Origin: Pseudomonadota bacterium
GTDB taxonomy: Bacteria > Pseudomonadota > Gammaproteobacteria > Ga0077536
Assembly (NCBI GenBank): GCA_016719885.1
Contig: JADJYF010000027.1
Span: forward strand, 62,001 to 126,000
DNA: 64,000 nucleotides
Direction of reading: 5' to 3'
Shown piece after piece: positions 24,627 to 33,250 of this stretch. Both the position numbers and the translations under genes were made by a program. The notes under the pieces were generated by a model that worked only from the letters and a program-made list of their open reading frames with translations, searched no databases and was not told the DNA's origin. Each line of letters starts with the position of its first letter. Position 1 is the stretch's first letter.

Positions 24627-25646
24627 TCATTCCGGGAACAGCCCGAGCGCGCTGATGGCCTGACGGATGCGGCCGTGAAAGGCGCGCGTCGCGCAGATCA
24701 CGCCGCGATTGGCGGCGAGGCCCGCGCCCTTGGAAAAATCCAGCGGCTTGCCGAGCACGTCGGTGACCACCGCGCCCGCCTCTTCGGCGATGATCATGCC
24801 GGCGGCGTGATCCCAGATCTTCTCCACGTAATCGCGGCGCGTCGGCAAGCGCAGGTAGGCCTCGGCCTGGCCGCGGGCCACCACGGCGTACTTGCACTGG
24901 CTATCGAGCCGCGCCGGCGCGCCACGCGCGGCGAGGTAGTCGACGATGCGGCCGGTGTCGTCGATGCGCGAATGCGCCGCTTCGACTGATTCGCACACGC
25001 GCATGGCGCTGATATCTTCCTCGCGACTCGCATCCAGGCGACGCGGCGACAGGTTCGGACGGTCCGCTGGCACCGCCCAACTGCCGCCGCCGCGCACCGC
25101 ATGGAACAGACAGCCGCGCGTGTCCGGGTCGTCGAAGGAACGGTTGAAATCCTGGGACAGGTTGGGGCAGCCCAGCACGCCGAGCACCACCTTGCCCTGT
25201 TCGATGAGGGCCAGGGAAACCGCGTACTGACCGCCGCGCAGAAAGCCCTTGGTGCCGTCTATCGGGTCCAAGGTCCAGTAGCGCGCGCCGCTCGCGTCGT
25301 GATTGCCGAGGTCGATCGCGTCCAGCACATCGTCGATGCCGGCGCCCGGCCAGGCCACGCGCGCGGCGGCGGCGACTTCTTCGCGCAGGGCCGTGCGACC
25401 CGCTTCGCGCAAGGTCTCGGCGTCTTCTTCGCCGACCATGGTCAGGGTGCCGAACGCGTCGGCGAGCCGGCGGGCAATGACGGCCTGTGCGGCGTAATCA
25501 GCCACCGTCACCGGGCTCATGTCGTCCTTGCTGTGACGTTCGATGTGCTGTTGACGGCTCTGCACGTGACGGGTCACGCGACAGGCGGCAGCGACCGCCG
25601 CGATGGCAACGGGCAAGATGTCCTGGTAAGTGGCCGAGTGCGTCAC
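24627..25646 (-). CDS. inositol monophosphatase-family phosphatase, 3'(2'),5'-bisphosphate nucleotidase type
   Basis: 339 residues from a GTG at 25646, with AAGGA five bases upstream. The metal-binding motifs of the lithium-sensitive family are present: MVGEEDAE, LDPIDGTKGFLRGGQYAVSL and IWDHAAGMIIAEEAG. The DGTKGFLRG form is that of HAL2/CysQ-like enzymes, which hydrolyse 3'-phosphoadenosine 5'-phosphate to AMP and thereby support sulfate assimilation. The length (about 340) is nearer to HAL2 than to E. coli CysQ (246). No sulfur genes are adjacent. Confidence 0.85.
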   Translation of the reverse strand: MTHSATYQDILPVAIAAVAAACRVTRHVQSRQQHIERHSKDDMSPVTVADYAAQAVIARRLADAFGTLTMVGEEDAETLREAGRTALREEVAAAARVAWPGAGIDDVLDAIDLGNHDASGARYWTLDPIDGTKGFLRGGQYAVSLALIEQGKVVLGVLGCPNLSQDFNRSFDDPDTRGCLFHAVRGGGSWAVPADRPNLSPRRLDASREEDISAMRVCESVEAAHSRIDDTGRIVDYLAARGAPARLDSQCKYAVVARGQAEAYLRLPTRRDYVEKIWDHAAGMIIAEEAGAVVTDVLGKPLDFSKGAGLAANRGVICATRAFHGRIRQAISALGLFPE

Positions 25647-25824
25647 GACTGTCCTTTCTCTGTGGTTGACGTGGCGCCGGGCGGCGCCCACGGTGTTAAA
25701 CTCCGAGCCCTGTTTTCCCAGCGCCGTCGGGTTTCCGTAGCGCCTGGCGCGCATGCCGATGGCTGCCGTCGGCGCCGTGCCTCGAACTTGCGCGCAATGC
25801 CCCAATCGAGGAGGAGAGCCGTCC

Positions 25825-27762
25825 ATGTCCGAGAGCAAAGTCCGTCCGATCCCGGCCGCCATCGCCGCGTCGGCGCACATCAACGAGCAACAATACGTCG
25901 ACATGTATCGACGCTCGATTGAGACACCCGATGCGTTCTGGGCCGAGCAGGCCGACAAGTTCGTGAGCTGGGATGCGCGTTGGCACACGGTCTCCAACTG
26001 CGACTTTAACACGGCCACCATCCGCTGGTTCGAGGGCGCGCGGCTGAACGTGTCCTACAACTGCCTGGACCGCCATCTCGCCACCCGTGGCGAGCAGACC
26101 GCCATCATCTGGGAAGGCGACGACCCGGCCGCGCACAAGCACATCACCTATCGTGAACTGCATGGCGAGGTGTGCCGTTTCGCCAATGTGTTGAAGGCGC
26201 GCGGCGTCAACAAGGGTGACCGCGTCTCGATCTACATGCCGATGATCCCCGAGGCGCTGGTCGCGATGCTGGCCTGCGCGCGTATCGGCGCGGTGCACTC
26301 GGTGGTGTTCGGCGGGTTCTCGCCCGACGCCCTCAAGGATCGCATCCTGGATTCCGAATGCGTGGCCTTGATCACCGCCGACGAAGGTCTGCGCGGCGGT
26401 CGCGGCGTGCCCTTGAAGGCCAACGCCGACAAGGCGCTGGAAGGCTGCGAGTGCGTGAAGTCGATGATCGTGGTGCGCCATACCGGCGCCGCCATCGCCT
26501 GGACCGCTGGCCGTGATCACTGGTACCACGAGTGCATGGCGAGCGCTTCCGAGGACTGCCCGCCCACCTCGATGGACGCCGAAGACCCGCTATTCATCCT
26601 CTACACCTCGGGTTCGACCGGCAAACCCAAGGGCGTGCTGCATACCACCGGCGGTTACCTGCTGCACGTGGCCATGACCCACAAGTACGTGTTCGATTAC
26701 CACGAGGGCGACGTGTACTGGTGCACGGCCGACGTCGGCTGGGTGACCGGTCATTCCTACATCGTCTACGGGCCGCTCGCCAACGGCGCAACCTCGGTGA
26801 TGTTCGAAGGCGTGCCGACCTATCCCGACGCGGGCCGCTTCTGGCAGGTCATCGACAAGCACCAGGTCAACATCTTCTACACCGCGCCGACCGCGTTGCG
26901 GGCCTTGATGGGCCAGGGCGATGCCTTCGTCACCAAGTACAGCCGCTCGAGTCTGCGCATACTCGGCAGCGTCGGCGAGCCCATCAATCCCGAAGCCTGG
27001 GAGTGGTATTACAACGTGGTCGGCGACGGGCGCTGCCCGATAGTCGATACCTGGTGGCAGACGGAAACGGGCGGCATCCTCATCACGCCGCTGCCCGGCG
27101 CGCGACGCCTGAAGCCGGGCTCGGCAACCTTGCCGTTCTTCGGTGTCGAGCCGGCGCTGGTCGATGATCAGGGCCGTGAGCTGGATGGCGCGACTTCGGG
27201 TTCGCTGGTCATCAATCGTTCATGGCCCGGCCAGATGCGCACCGTGTATGGCGATCACGAGCGCTTCAAGGAAACCTATTTCAAGATGTTTCCGGGGCGC
27301 TATTTCACCGGTGACGGCGCGCGTCGCGACGAGGACGGCTATTACTGGATCACGGGCCGCGTCGACGACGTGATCAACGTCTCCGGTCATCGCCTCGGCA
27401 CCGCCGAAGTGGAGAGCGCGCTGGTCCTGCATCCGGCGGTGTCGGAAGCCGCGGTGGTGGGTTATCCGCACGCCATCAAAGGTCAGGGCATCTATGCCTA
27501 CGTGACGCTCATGCACAACGTCACGCCCAGCGAGGAATTGCGCAAGGAACTCGTGCAGCACGTGCGCACCGAGATTGGCGCCATCGCCACGCCCGACGTC
27601 ATTCAATGGGCGCCGGGTCTGCCGAAGACGCGCTCCGGCAAGATCATGCGGCGCATCCTGCGCAAGGTCGCGGCCAATGAACTGGACAACCTGGGTGACA
27701 CCACCACGCTGGCCGATCCGTCGGTGGTGGACGACCTCGTCAGCCATCGTGCCAACCAGTAG
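25825..27762 (+). CDS. acsA: acetyl-CoA synthetase
   Basis: 645 residues, the standard length, from the ATG at 25825 with GAGGAGGAG upstream. Motifs in order: an N-terminal domain with FWAEQADKFVSWD; the AMP-binding P-loop YTSGSTGKPKG; DVGWVTGHSY; DTWWQTETGG; YFTGDGARRDEDGYYWITGR; and the C-terminal PKTRSGKIMRRILRK, whose lysine in SGK is the usual acetylation site. It activates acetate with ATP and CoA, feeding acetyl-CoA into the PHA and TCA genes that follow. Confidence 0.96.
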   Translation: MSESKVRPIPAAIAASAHINEQQYVDMYRRSIETPDAFWAEQADKFVSWDARWHTVSNCDFNTATIRWFEGARLNVSYNCLDRHLATRGEQTAIIWEGDDPAAHKHITYRELHGEVCRFANVLKARGVNKGDRVSIYMPMIPEALVAMLACARIGAVHSVVFGGFSPDALKDRILDSECVALITADEGLRGGRGVPLKANADKALEGCECVKSMIVVRHTGAAIAWTAGRDHWYHECMASASEDCPPTSMDAEDPLFILYTSGSTGKPKGVLHTTGGYLLHVAMTHKYVFDYHEGDVYWCTADVGWVTGHSYIVYGPLANGATSVMFEGVPTYPDAGRFWQVIDKHQVNIFYTAPTALRALMGQGDAFVTKYSRSSLRILGSVGEPINPEAWEWYYNVVGDGRCPIVDTWWQTETGGILITPLPGARRLKPGSATLPFFGVEPALVDDQGRELDGATSGSLVINRSWPGQMRTVYGDHERFKETYFKMFPGRYFTGDGARRDEDGYYWITGRVDDVINVSGHRLGTAEVESALVLHPAVSEAAVVGYPHAIKGQGIYAYVTLMHNVTPSEELRKELVQHVRTEIGAIATPDVIQWAPGLPKTRSGKIMRRILRKVAANELDNLGDTTTLADPSVVDDLVSHRANQ

Positions 27763-27807
27763 CCGACGTCGACGGGCAAGCGCAGCGCGCGCGTCGCGAG
27801 GCGCGCC

Positions 27808-28887
27808 GTGAGTGGCGATGACGAAGCGCCGTGGCTGAAGTCGTGGCGCGCGTGGACCGAGACCGCGAGCAAGGGCTTCCAACCCGGCATGGGACAGCCC
27901 TTCTCAGCGGATTCGATAGCGGGGCTCGCCGACTCGTTCCGGCATTTCGCGCGCGCGATCCAGGGCATGATGAACAAGGGCGGAGGCGAGGACTTCGCCA
28001 ATCGCTTCATCGCAATGCTGCAGCGGGCCGCGTGCGCGGGCGACTCCGCCAATCACGACGACTTCATCAATGCGCTGCTGGCCAGTGCGCCGCGCGCCTT
28101 GCTGGGTGTATTTCCCGACGCCGGCGCCGGCCGGGCGTGGTTGCAGTGGTCAGCCACCACCCAAGCCTGGGCGCACGAGCTGCTGGCGCTGCCGTCCATC
28201 GGCCCGTTGCGCGAATGGCAGGAGATGCTGAAGACCGTGCAGGCCGCGGCGCTGCACGAAGATCGCATACGCGCCGCTGTCGATGAACACTACCGGCTGG
28301 TGACGCGCGCGGCCTTGTCGCGCCTGGCGTTGGCGCTGGAAGATCATGACGGTCCGCCCATCCGCAGCGTGCGCGCCCTGTACGACCTGTGGATAGACCA
28401 GGCGGAAGCGGCTTACGCCGAACGCGTCATGAGCCACGAGTTCGCGCGCGATTTCGCTGCCTGGGTCAATGCCGGCAGCGCCTTACGCCTGGCGATACGC
28501 AAGCTTGGTGGACGTTTGACCGCGCTCATCGACGCGCCGGGCCGCGATGAGATCGATGTCTTGCTGGCGCGTCAGCGCGACATGCAGCGTGAACTGTCGG
28601 CGCTGCGCGCCGAGCGGGAGGCGGCGCACGCCAACCAGCCGCCTGTCATTCCCGTGACAAATGCAGCGGCCGACACCGTGATGCGCGCAGCGGCGCCGCA
28701 GGCTGTGCCCGCGGCCAAGCGCGGCGCACCGCGCGCGATTGGCGCCGCGGCTCCGCGCCCCAAACGTCGTGCGTCGAACGGCGGCAAAAGCCCCGCGACC
28801 AAGCGCGCGGATGCCACGCCGCCCCGCGCCAAGAAGGCGCCGCGCGGTGAGTTCGACATCGGCCACATTCTCGACGCCAACAAGTAG
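27808..28887 (+). CDS. phaE: class III PHA synthase subunit PhaE
   Basis: 359 residues from a GTG at 27808, located immediately upstream of a class III phaC (5 bases between them). It is largely alpha-helical, with WLKSWRAWTE near the N-terminus and ALYDLWIDQAEAAYAERVMS in the middle, as in PhaE of Chromatiales. The C-terminal 80 residues are Ala/Lys/Arg/Pro-rich and poorly ordered, ending EFDIGHILDANK. PhaE activates PhaC and localises the complex to the granule. Confidence 0.88.
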   Translation: MSGDDEAPWLKSWRAWTETASKGFQPGMGQPFSADSIAGLADSFRHFARAIQGMMNKGGGEDFANRFIAMLQRAACAGDSANHDDFINALLASAPRALLGVFPDAGAGRAWLQWSATTQAWAHELLALPSIGPLREWQEMLKTVQAAALHEDRIRAAVDEHYRLVTRAALSRLALALEDHDGPPIRSVRALYDLWIDQAEAAYAERVMSHEFARDFAAWVNAGSALRLAIRKLGGRLTALIDAPGRDEIDVLLARQRDMQRELSALRAEREAAHANQPPVIPVTNAAADTVMRAAAPQAVPAAKRGAPRAIGAAAPRPKRRASNGGKSPATKRADATPPRAKKAPRGEFDIGHILDANK

Positions 28888-28892
28888 CCGCC

Positions 28893-29957
28893 ATGCCTCG
28901 CCTTGAATTGCACGAGGACGCGGTCCGCCAGGAAATGGCGGCGTTCGCGCATGGTCTGCAGCAGGGGTTGGGCGTGTTGAGACGCACCGGCAAGGTCACG
29001 GTTGGCGTGACACCGCGCACCTGCATCTTCGAGATCGAAGGCGTGCGTCTGTATCGCTATGGCTCGAGCGATGAGCCCTGTGATCGCGTGCCGCTGCTGA
29101 TTGTCTACGCCTTGGTCAACCGTCCCGAGATGGCGGATCTGCAGGCGGGGCGTTCCTTGATTGCCGCGCTGATGGAACGCGGTTTCGACGTCCATCTCAT
29201 CGACTGGGGCTATCCCGGTGGCGCCGATCGACTTCTGGGGCTGGACGATTACGTCAATCGTTACATCGACGCCTGTGTCGACCATCTGAGGACGCGCTTG
29301 TCGCGGGCCGCGCTGCCGGTGCTCGGCATCTGTCAGGGCGGTACTTTGAGCACGTGCTACGCGGCGCTTAATCCGCACAAGGTGGAACGCCTGATCACCA
29401 CGGTCACGCCCATCGATTTCCATACGCCGCGCGACATGCTTAGTCACCTCGTTCGCCATATCGATGTCGATATGCTGCTCGCGGGTTCGGGCAACATCAA
29501 TGGCGATTTTCTCAACGCCTTGTTTCTTTCGCTCAAGCCTTACCGCCTGATGCAACAGAAATATCTGCGCTTCATCGAACAACTGGGTGACGCCGAGGCG
29601 GTTGCGATGTTCCTGCGCATGGAACAGTGGATCTTCGACAGCCCGTCCCTGGCGGCGCGCGCCTGCGGCGAGTTCGCACGCGACTTCTACCAGGGCAACA
29701 GGCTCGTCAAAGGCGAAGTGTTCCTCGGTGGGCGGCGTGTCGACCTGGCGGCCGTCACCATGCCGGTGCTCAACATCTATGCGCGGGACGATCACCTGGT
29801 ACCGCCCGCGGCATCGCAGGCCTTGCGCGCCGTGGTCGGCGCCAGCGATTACTCGGAGGTCGAACTGCCGGGCGGGCACATCGGTGTCTACGTCGGGCTC
29901 AAATCGCCACGCTCGGTGCCGACGGCGGTTGCCGAATGGATGAGCGCGCGACGCTGA
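28893..29957 (+). CDS. phaC: class III PHA synthase subunit PhaC
   Basis: 354 residues, the short class III size. The nucleophile box is GICQGG (Cys147), with the acid at Asp300 (ARDDHLVPP) and His329 (GGHIGVYVG). The segments VDHLRTR and TVTPIDFHTP are typical. It forms the catalytic subunit with PhaE. Together with the class I phaC at 9.2 kb, the organism has two unrelated-length polymerases, possibly differing in substrate or in growth-phase use. Confidence 0.94.
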   Translation: MPRLELHEDAVRQEMAAFAHGLQQGLGVLRRTGKVTVGVTPRTCIFEIEGVRLYRYGSSDEPCDRVPLLIVYALVNRPEMADLQAGRSLIAALMERGFDVHLIDWGYPGGADRLLGLDDYVNRYIDACVDHLRTRLSRAALPVLGICQGGTLSTCYAALNPHKVERLITTVTPIDFHTPRDMLSHLVRHIDVDMLLAGSGNINGDFLNALFLSLKPYRLMQQKYLRFIEQLGDAEAVAMFLRMEQWIFDSPSLAARACGEFARDFYQGNRLVKGEVFLGGRRVDLAAVTMPVLNIYARDDHLVPPAASQALRAVVGASDYSEVELPGGHIGVYVGLKSPRSVPTAVAEWMSARR

Positions 29958-30058
29958 AGCGGAAAAAGAGGTCCCCCCCGAGCTCCGCGGGGAGACGGAG
30001 TCCGGAGGGGCGAGGGGAGGTCAATCAGAGATGAGGACGGCGCCTCGATAATTCAAGT

Positions 30059-30451
30059 TCAGGCGGCCTTCTTGGCGGCCTTCAGCGGAAAGAAGCTCGG
30101 GATGGTGAAGTCGGCGTTGCCGCTGACTGCCTTGAAACCCTTCTCGATCCACGCCTGGTAGGCTTCGCGAGTCTCGGTCAGGATGTCGGCGGTGGTGCGC
30201 GCGGCTTCCAGCACCTTTTCGTTCAACTCGGTGGCGAGCTTGGTCTGCTCGGAGAACAGCTCCTGCACGCCCTTCACTTCGCCCAGCGAGCTCACGTACT
30301 TGGTGCTGGCTTCGAAAGCGGCATTGGCCAGCTCCATCTGCTTGCCGGTCAGCTTTTCGATGACCTGGGTGTTGATGGCTTCGAGTTCCTTGGCGGCCTC
30401 GATGGCGTTCTTGCCGTATTCCTGCCAGTTTTCGATGAATTTGTTTTCCAT
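30059..30451 (-). CDS. phaP: phasin family protein
   Basis: 130 residues, amphipathic and helical: NWQEYGKNAIEAAKELEAIN, KLTGKQMELANAAFEAS, and a C-terminal KAAKKAA tail. This is the PF09361-type phasin pattern. It coats PHA granules and controls their size. It is convergent with the class III phaC gene and has its own consensus promoter with an overlapping palindromic operator. Confidence 0.9.
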   Translation of the reverse strand: MENKFIENWQEYGKNAIEAAKELEAINTQVIEKLTGKQMELANAAFEASTKYVSSLGEVKGVQELFSEQTKLATELNEKVLEAARTTADILTETREAYQAWIEKGFKAVSGNADFTIPSFFPLKAAKKAA

Positions 30452-30517
30452 GTGCGGGCTCCTGGGATTGGGTTATGGCGCCGTGCGCCGATGTTCGAAC
30501 GGGGGCGGCGCATTTGG

Positions 30518-30542
30518 TGCGACGCAACATTATTGCGTTGCA
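30518..30542. promoter_or_regulatory. palindromic operator at the phasin promoter (candidate PhaR site)
   Basis: Ten-base arms TGCGACGCAA and TTGCGTTGCA (one mismatch) flank CATTA. Each arm contains the half-palindrome TGCN3GCA on one strand or the other. The site overlaps the -10 and the expected start point, the place for a repressor. PhaR, encoded 2.6 kb away, is the obvious candidate and is known to repress phasin genes in Ralstonia and Paracoccus. Binding here is inferred. Confidence 0.6.
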
Positions 30543-30570
30543 GCATAGGCCGCCGAAAACGTCAAGTCAA
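30542..30570 (-). promoter_or_regulatory. sigma-70 promoter of the phasin gene
   Basis: On the minus strand, TTGACT (30570-30565), a 17-base spacer and TATGCT (30547-30542). This gives a leader of about 85 bases to the phasin ATG. Confidence 0.65.
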
Positions 30571-30856
30571 GGCCGGCGAGCGATCTTTTTCGGCGCCGCC
30601 GGGCACGCATTTCGATGGCTTGGTGGCCAGCGTCGGCGCGTGCCGAAACCGGTGTGGCAGTGCGTGCCAAGTTGGCAAATCGTTACAAGTTTTCGTCAAC
30701 ATGCCGCCTGCGGTCGGCTACACTTGCGGCCAATTTTGAGCGGTCATCATCGGCGCGCTTTCCCCGAACCCATGATTCGCAGCCCCACCAATGCATCGCA
30801 GCGGGGCGCCACCGCCATCCAGCTTTTCCTTGAATTTGCAATTCGGAGTTTCGTCA
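30571..30856. other. intergenic region upstream of pckG
   Basis: No gene is visible here. A perfect palindrome TGCCAAGTTGGCA (30665-30677) lies 180 bases before pckG and could be an operator. No promoter with two acceptable hexamers is evident, and the pckG start itself has only a weak Shine-Dalgarno. Confidence 0.4.
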
Positions 30857-32620
30857 ATGACTAACAGTGCCGATTTGGCGGCATGGGTCGATTCAGTCGC
30901 CAAACTGACCCAGCCAGACCGTATTCACTGGTGCGACGGTTCGGAGGCCGAGAACGCCAGCCTCATCGAACTCATGCTGGGCACCGGTGACCTCGTCCGC
31001 CTGAACGAAGGCAGCCACCCCAACTGCTTCCTGCATCGCTCCAACCCGCAGGACGTCGCGCGCGTCGAACATCTCACCTTCGTCTGCACGCCCGATGCCG
31101 ACGATGCCGGCCCGAACAACAACTGGATGGCGCCCGCCGACGGCCATGCCAAGATCGACCCCTTGTTCGAAGGCTGCATGCGCGGTCGCACCATGTACGT
31201 TATCCCCTATCTCATGGGGCCCTACGGTTCGCCCTATGCGCGTGCCGGCGTGGAGATCACGGACAGCCCCTACGTGGTGGTCAACATGCGTGTCATGGCG
31301 CGCATCGGCAGCCAGGCGCTGGCGCATCTCGAGCAGGCGCCACGTTTCGTCAAGGGTCTGCATTCGATTGGCGACCTCGATCCCGACAAGCGCTTCATCA
31401 TGCATTTCCCCGATGAACTGCTGATCAAGAGCGTCGGCTCCGGCTATGGCGGTAATGCCTTGCTCGGCAAGAAATGCCATGCCTTGCGCATCGCCAGCGC
31501 CCAGGCGCGCACCGAAGGGTGGCTGGCCGAGCACATGCTGATCCTGGGTATCGAGAATCCGCAGGGCGAGACCACCTACGTCGCCGCCGCGTTTCCGTCC
31601 GCCTGCGGCAAGACCAACCTGGCCATGCTGGTGCCGCCGTCGACTTATCAAGGCTGGAAGGTGTGGACCGTCGGTGATGACATTGCGTGGATGCACATGG
31701 CGGAGGATGGTCGCCTGTGGGCCATCAACCCGGAAGCCGGTTTCTTCGGCGTGGCGCCCGGCACCAGCTCCAAGACCAATCCCAACTGCATGCACATGCT
31801 CGACCGCGACACGATTTTCACCAACGTCGCGGTGACGCCCGAGCTCGAGCCCTGGTGGGAAGGCATCGACGGTGCCAAGCCCGCCGAGCTCATCGACTGG
31901 CAGGGTCGCAGGCACGAGCTCGAAAAGACCGGGCCGGCCGCGCATCCCAATTCGCGTTTCACGGTGTCAGCCAAGCAGTGCCCGAGCTTTTCACCGCAGG
32001 GTGAAGCGCCGCAGGGCGTGCCGATCTCGGCCATCATCTTCGGTGGCCGTCGCTCGACGGTTGCGCCGCTGGTGTTCGAAGCGACCGACTGGAACCACGG
32101 CGTTTTCGCCGGCGCCGCGATGGCTTCGGAGACCACCGCCGCCGCCACCGGCGCGGTCGGCCAGGTGCGTCGCGATCCGATGGCGATGAAGCCGTTCTGC
32201 GGCTACAACTTCGGCGACTACTGGGCGCACTGGCTGAGTTTCGGCGCCAGGTCCGACAAGCTGCCTCGAGTGTTCCACGTCAACTGGTTCCGCAAGGACG
32301 CCGACGGCAAGTTCATGTGGCCCGGTTACGGCGACAACATGCGCGTGCTCGAATGGATCCTGGAGCGTTGCGCAGGTCGCGGCGCGGCGGTCGAAACCCC
32401 CATCGGTTTCGTGCCGGACGCCGCCACGTTGCGCCTGGACGGACTCGACCTGGACCGCAACACCATGCATGCGCTGCTGTCCATCGACCCCCGGATCTGG
32501 CAGAAGGAAATCGAGGAAATCGAAGCCTATTTCGATACCTTCGGCAACCGCATGCCGCAGGGCCTGCGTGAGCAGGCGCGCCGCATCAAGCGTGCGCTGG
32601 ACGCGCAGCTCGCGGCCTGA
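30857..32620 (+). CDS. pckG: phosphoenolpyruvate carboxykinase (GTP)
   Basis: 587 residues, the GTP-dependent family length, from the ATG at 30857. Motifs: the substrate arginine region with YARAGVEITDSPYVVVNMR; the P-loop-like FPSACGKTNLAM; the metal site VGDDIAWMH; and the guanine-binding FCGYNFGDYWAHWL. It converts oxaloacetate plus GTP to phosphoenolpyruvate and CO2, the entry to gluconeogenesis from acetate, PHA or TCA intermediates. It lies alone between the phasin and phaR genes. Confidence 0.96.
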   Translation: MTNSADLAAWVDSVAKLTQPDRIHWCDGSEAENASLIELMLGTGDLVRLNEGSHPNCFLHRSNPQDVARVEHLTFVCTPDADDAGPNNNWMAPADGHAKIDPLFEGCMRGRTMYVIPYLMGPYGSPYARAGVEITDSPYVVVNMRVMARIGSQALAHLEQAPRFVKGLHSIGDLDPDKRFIMHFPDELLIKSVGSGYGGNALLGKKCHALRIASAQARTEGWLAEHMLILGIENPQGETTYVAAAFPSACGKTNLAMLVPPSTYQGWKVWTVGDDIAWMHMAEDGRLWAINPEAGFFGVAPGTSSKTNPNCMHMLDRDTIFTNVAVTPELEPWWEGIDGAKPAELIDWQGRRHELEKTGPAAHPNSRFTVSAKQCPSFSPQGEAPQGVPISAIIFGGRRSTVAPLVFEATDWNHGVFAGAAMASETTAAATGAVGQVRRDPMAMKPFCGYNFGDYWAHWLSFGARSDKLPRVFHVNWFRKDADGKFMWPGYGDNMRVLEWILERCAGRGAAVETPIGFVPDAATLRLDGLDLDRNTMHALLSIDPRIWQKEIEEIEAYFDTFGNRMPQGLREQARRIKRALDAQLAA

Positions 32621-32639
32621 GATTCGAGGAATGCGGATA

Positions 32640-32664
32640 CGCGGCGGGCGCCATGCCCGCCGCG
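32640..32664. terminator. terminator between pckG and phaR
   Basis: A 10-base-pair GC stem (32640-32649 with 32655-32664) and a GCCAT loop, 20 bases past the pckG stop and 10 bases past the phaR stop on the other strand. No U-tract. Confidence 0.55.
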
Positions 32665-32674
32665 CGGGACGGGA

Positions 32675-33160
32675 TTATTCGGGCTCGTCGGATTTCTTGC
32701 GGGGCGTCAGCAAAGCGTTCTTGAAGAACGTGTCCTGCATCTGCTTCCACATGTCGAGATTCTGCTTGGCCATTTCGCCGAAGGCGGAGGACATCGGCAG
32801 GTTCTGCATCGCTTCGCGCATCTGGGTCTGGAAGCGCGCCTGCTGGTCGCGGAACATGTTCAGGCTCTGACTGATGAAGTCGCCGGCCATGCCCTGCACC
32901 GAATTACCGTAGAAGCCGATCAGTTGTTCCAACACGTCGGTGGAGAACAGCGGCTCGCCTTCTTCCTCCTGCTCGATGATGATCTGCAGAAGAATATTGC
33001 GCGTGATGTCCTCGCCGCTCTTCTTGTCGATGACACAGAAGCCGATGCCTTCCAACACCAGCTTGCGCACGTCATTCAAGGTGACGTACTTGCTTTCGGC
33101 GGTGTCGTATAGACGGCGATTGGGATATTTCTTGATGACCCGTTTGGCTTCGTCGTTCAT
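32675..33160 (-). CDS. phaR: polyhydroxyalkanoate synthesis repressor PhaR
   Basis: 161 residues. The N-terminal DNA-binding region KRVIKKYPNRRLYDTAESKY-VTL and the following DVRKLVLEGIGFCVIDKKSGEDITR-ILLQII match PhaR/PHB_acc_N and PHB_acc domains throughout. PhaR binds both PHA granules and DNA, and releases phasin transcription when granules form. A TGCN3GCA motif (33198-33206) lies about 40 bases upstream of its start, compatible with autoregulation. Confidence 0.95.
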   Translation of the reverse strand: MNDEAKRVIKKYPNRRLYDTAESKYVTLNDVRKLVLEGIGFCVIDKKSGEDITRNILLQIIIEQEEEGEPLFSTDVLEQLIGFYGNSVQGMAGDFISQSLNMFRDQQARFQTQMREAMQNLPMSSAFGEMAKQNLDMWKQMQDTFFKNALLTPRKKSDEPE

Positions 33161-33197
33161 GCGGTCTTTCCCGTTACAGACTTTGAGTGCGACGAGC

Positions 33198-33206
33198 TGC
33201 TGCGCA
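33198..33206. promoter_or_regulatory. TGCN3GCA motif upstream of phaR
   Basis: TGC-TGC-GCA preceded by C, 38 bases before the phaR start, has the same form as the sites at the class I phaC and phasin promoters. The motif is short enough to occur by chance in this composition, so it is only suggestive of autoregulation. Confidence 0.3.
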
Positions 33207-33250
33207 CCGTAGCGATTGCCCTGAATACGCGCGGCACATCTGTGTGTGCG

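Noticed and set aside
30672..30700. pckG promoter using TTGGCA as -35
   Set aside because: No acceptable -10 lies 16-18 bases downstream. The TTGGCA is better explained as half of the palindrome.
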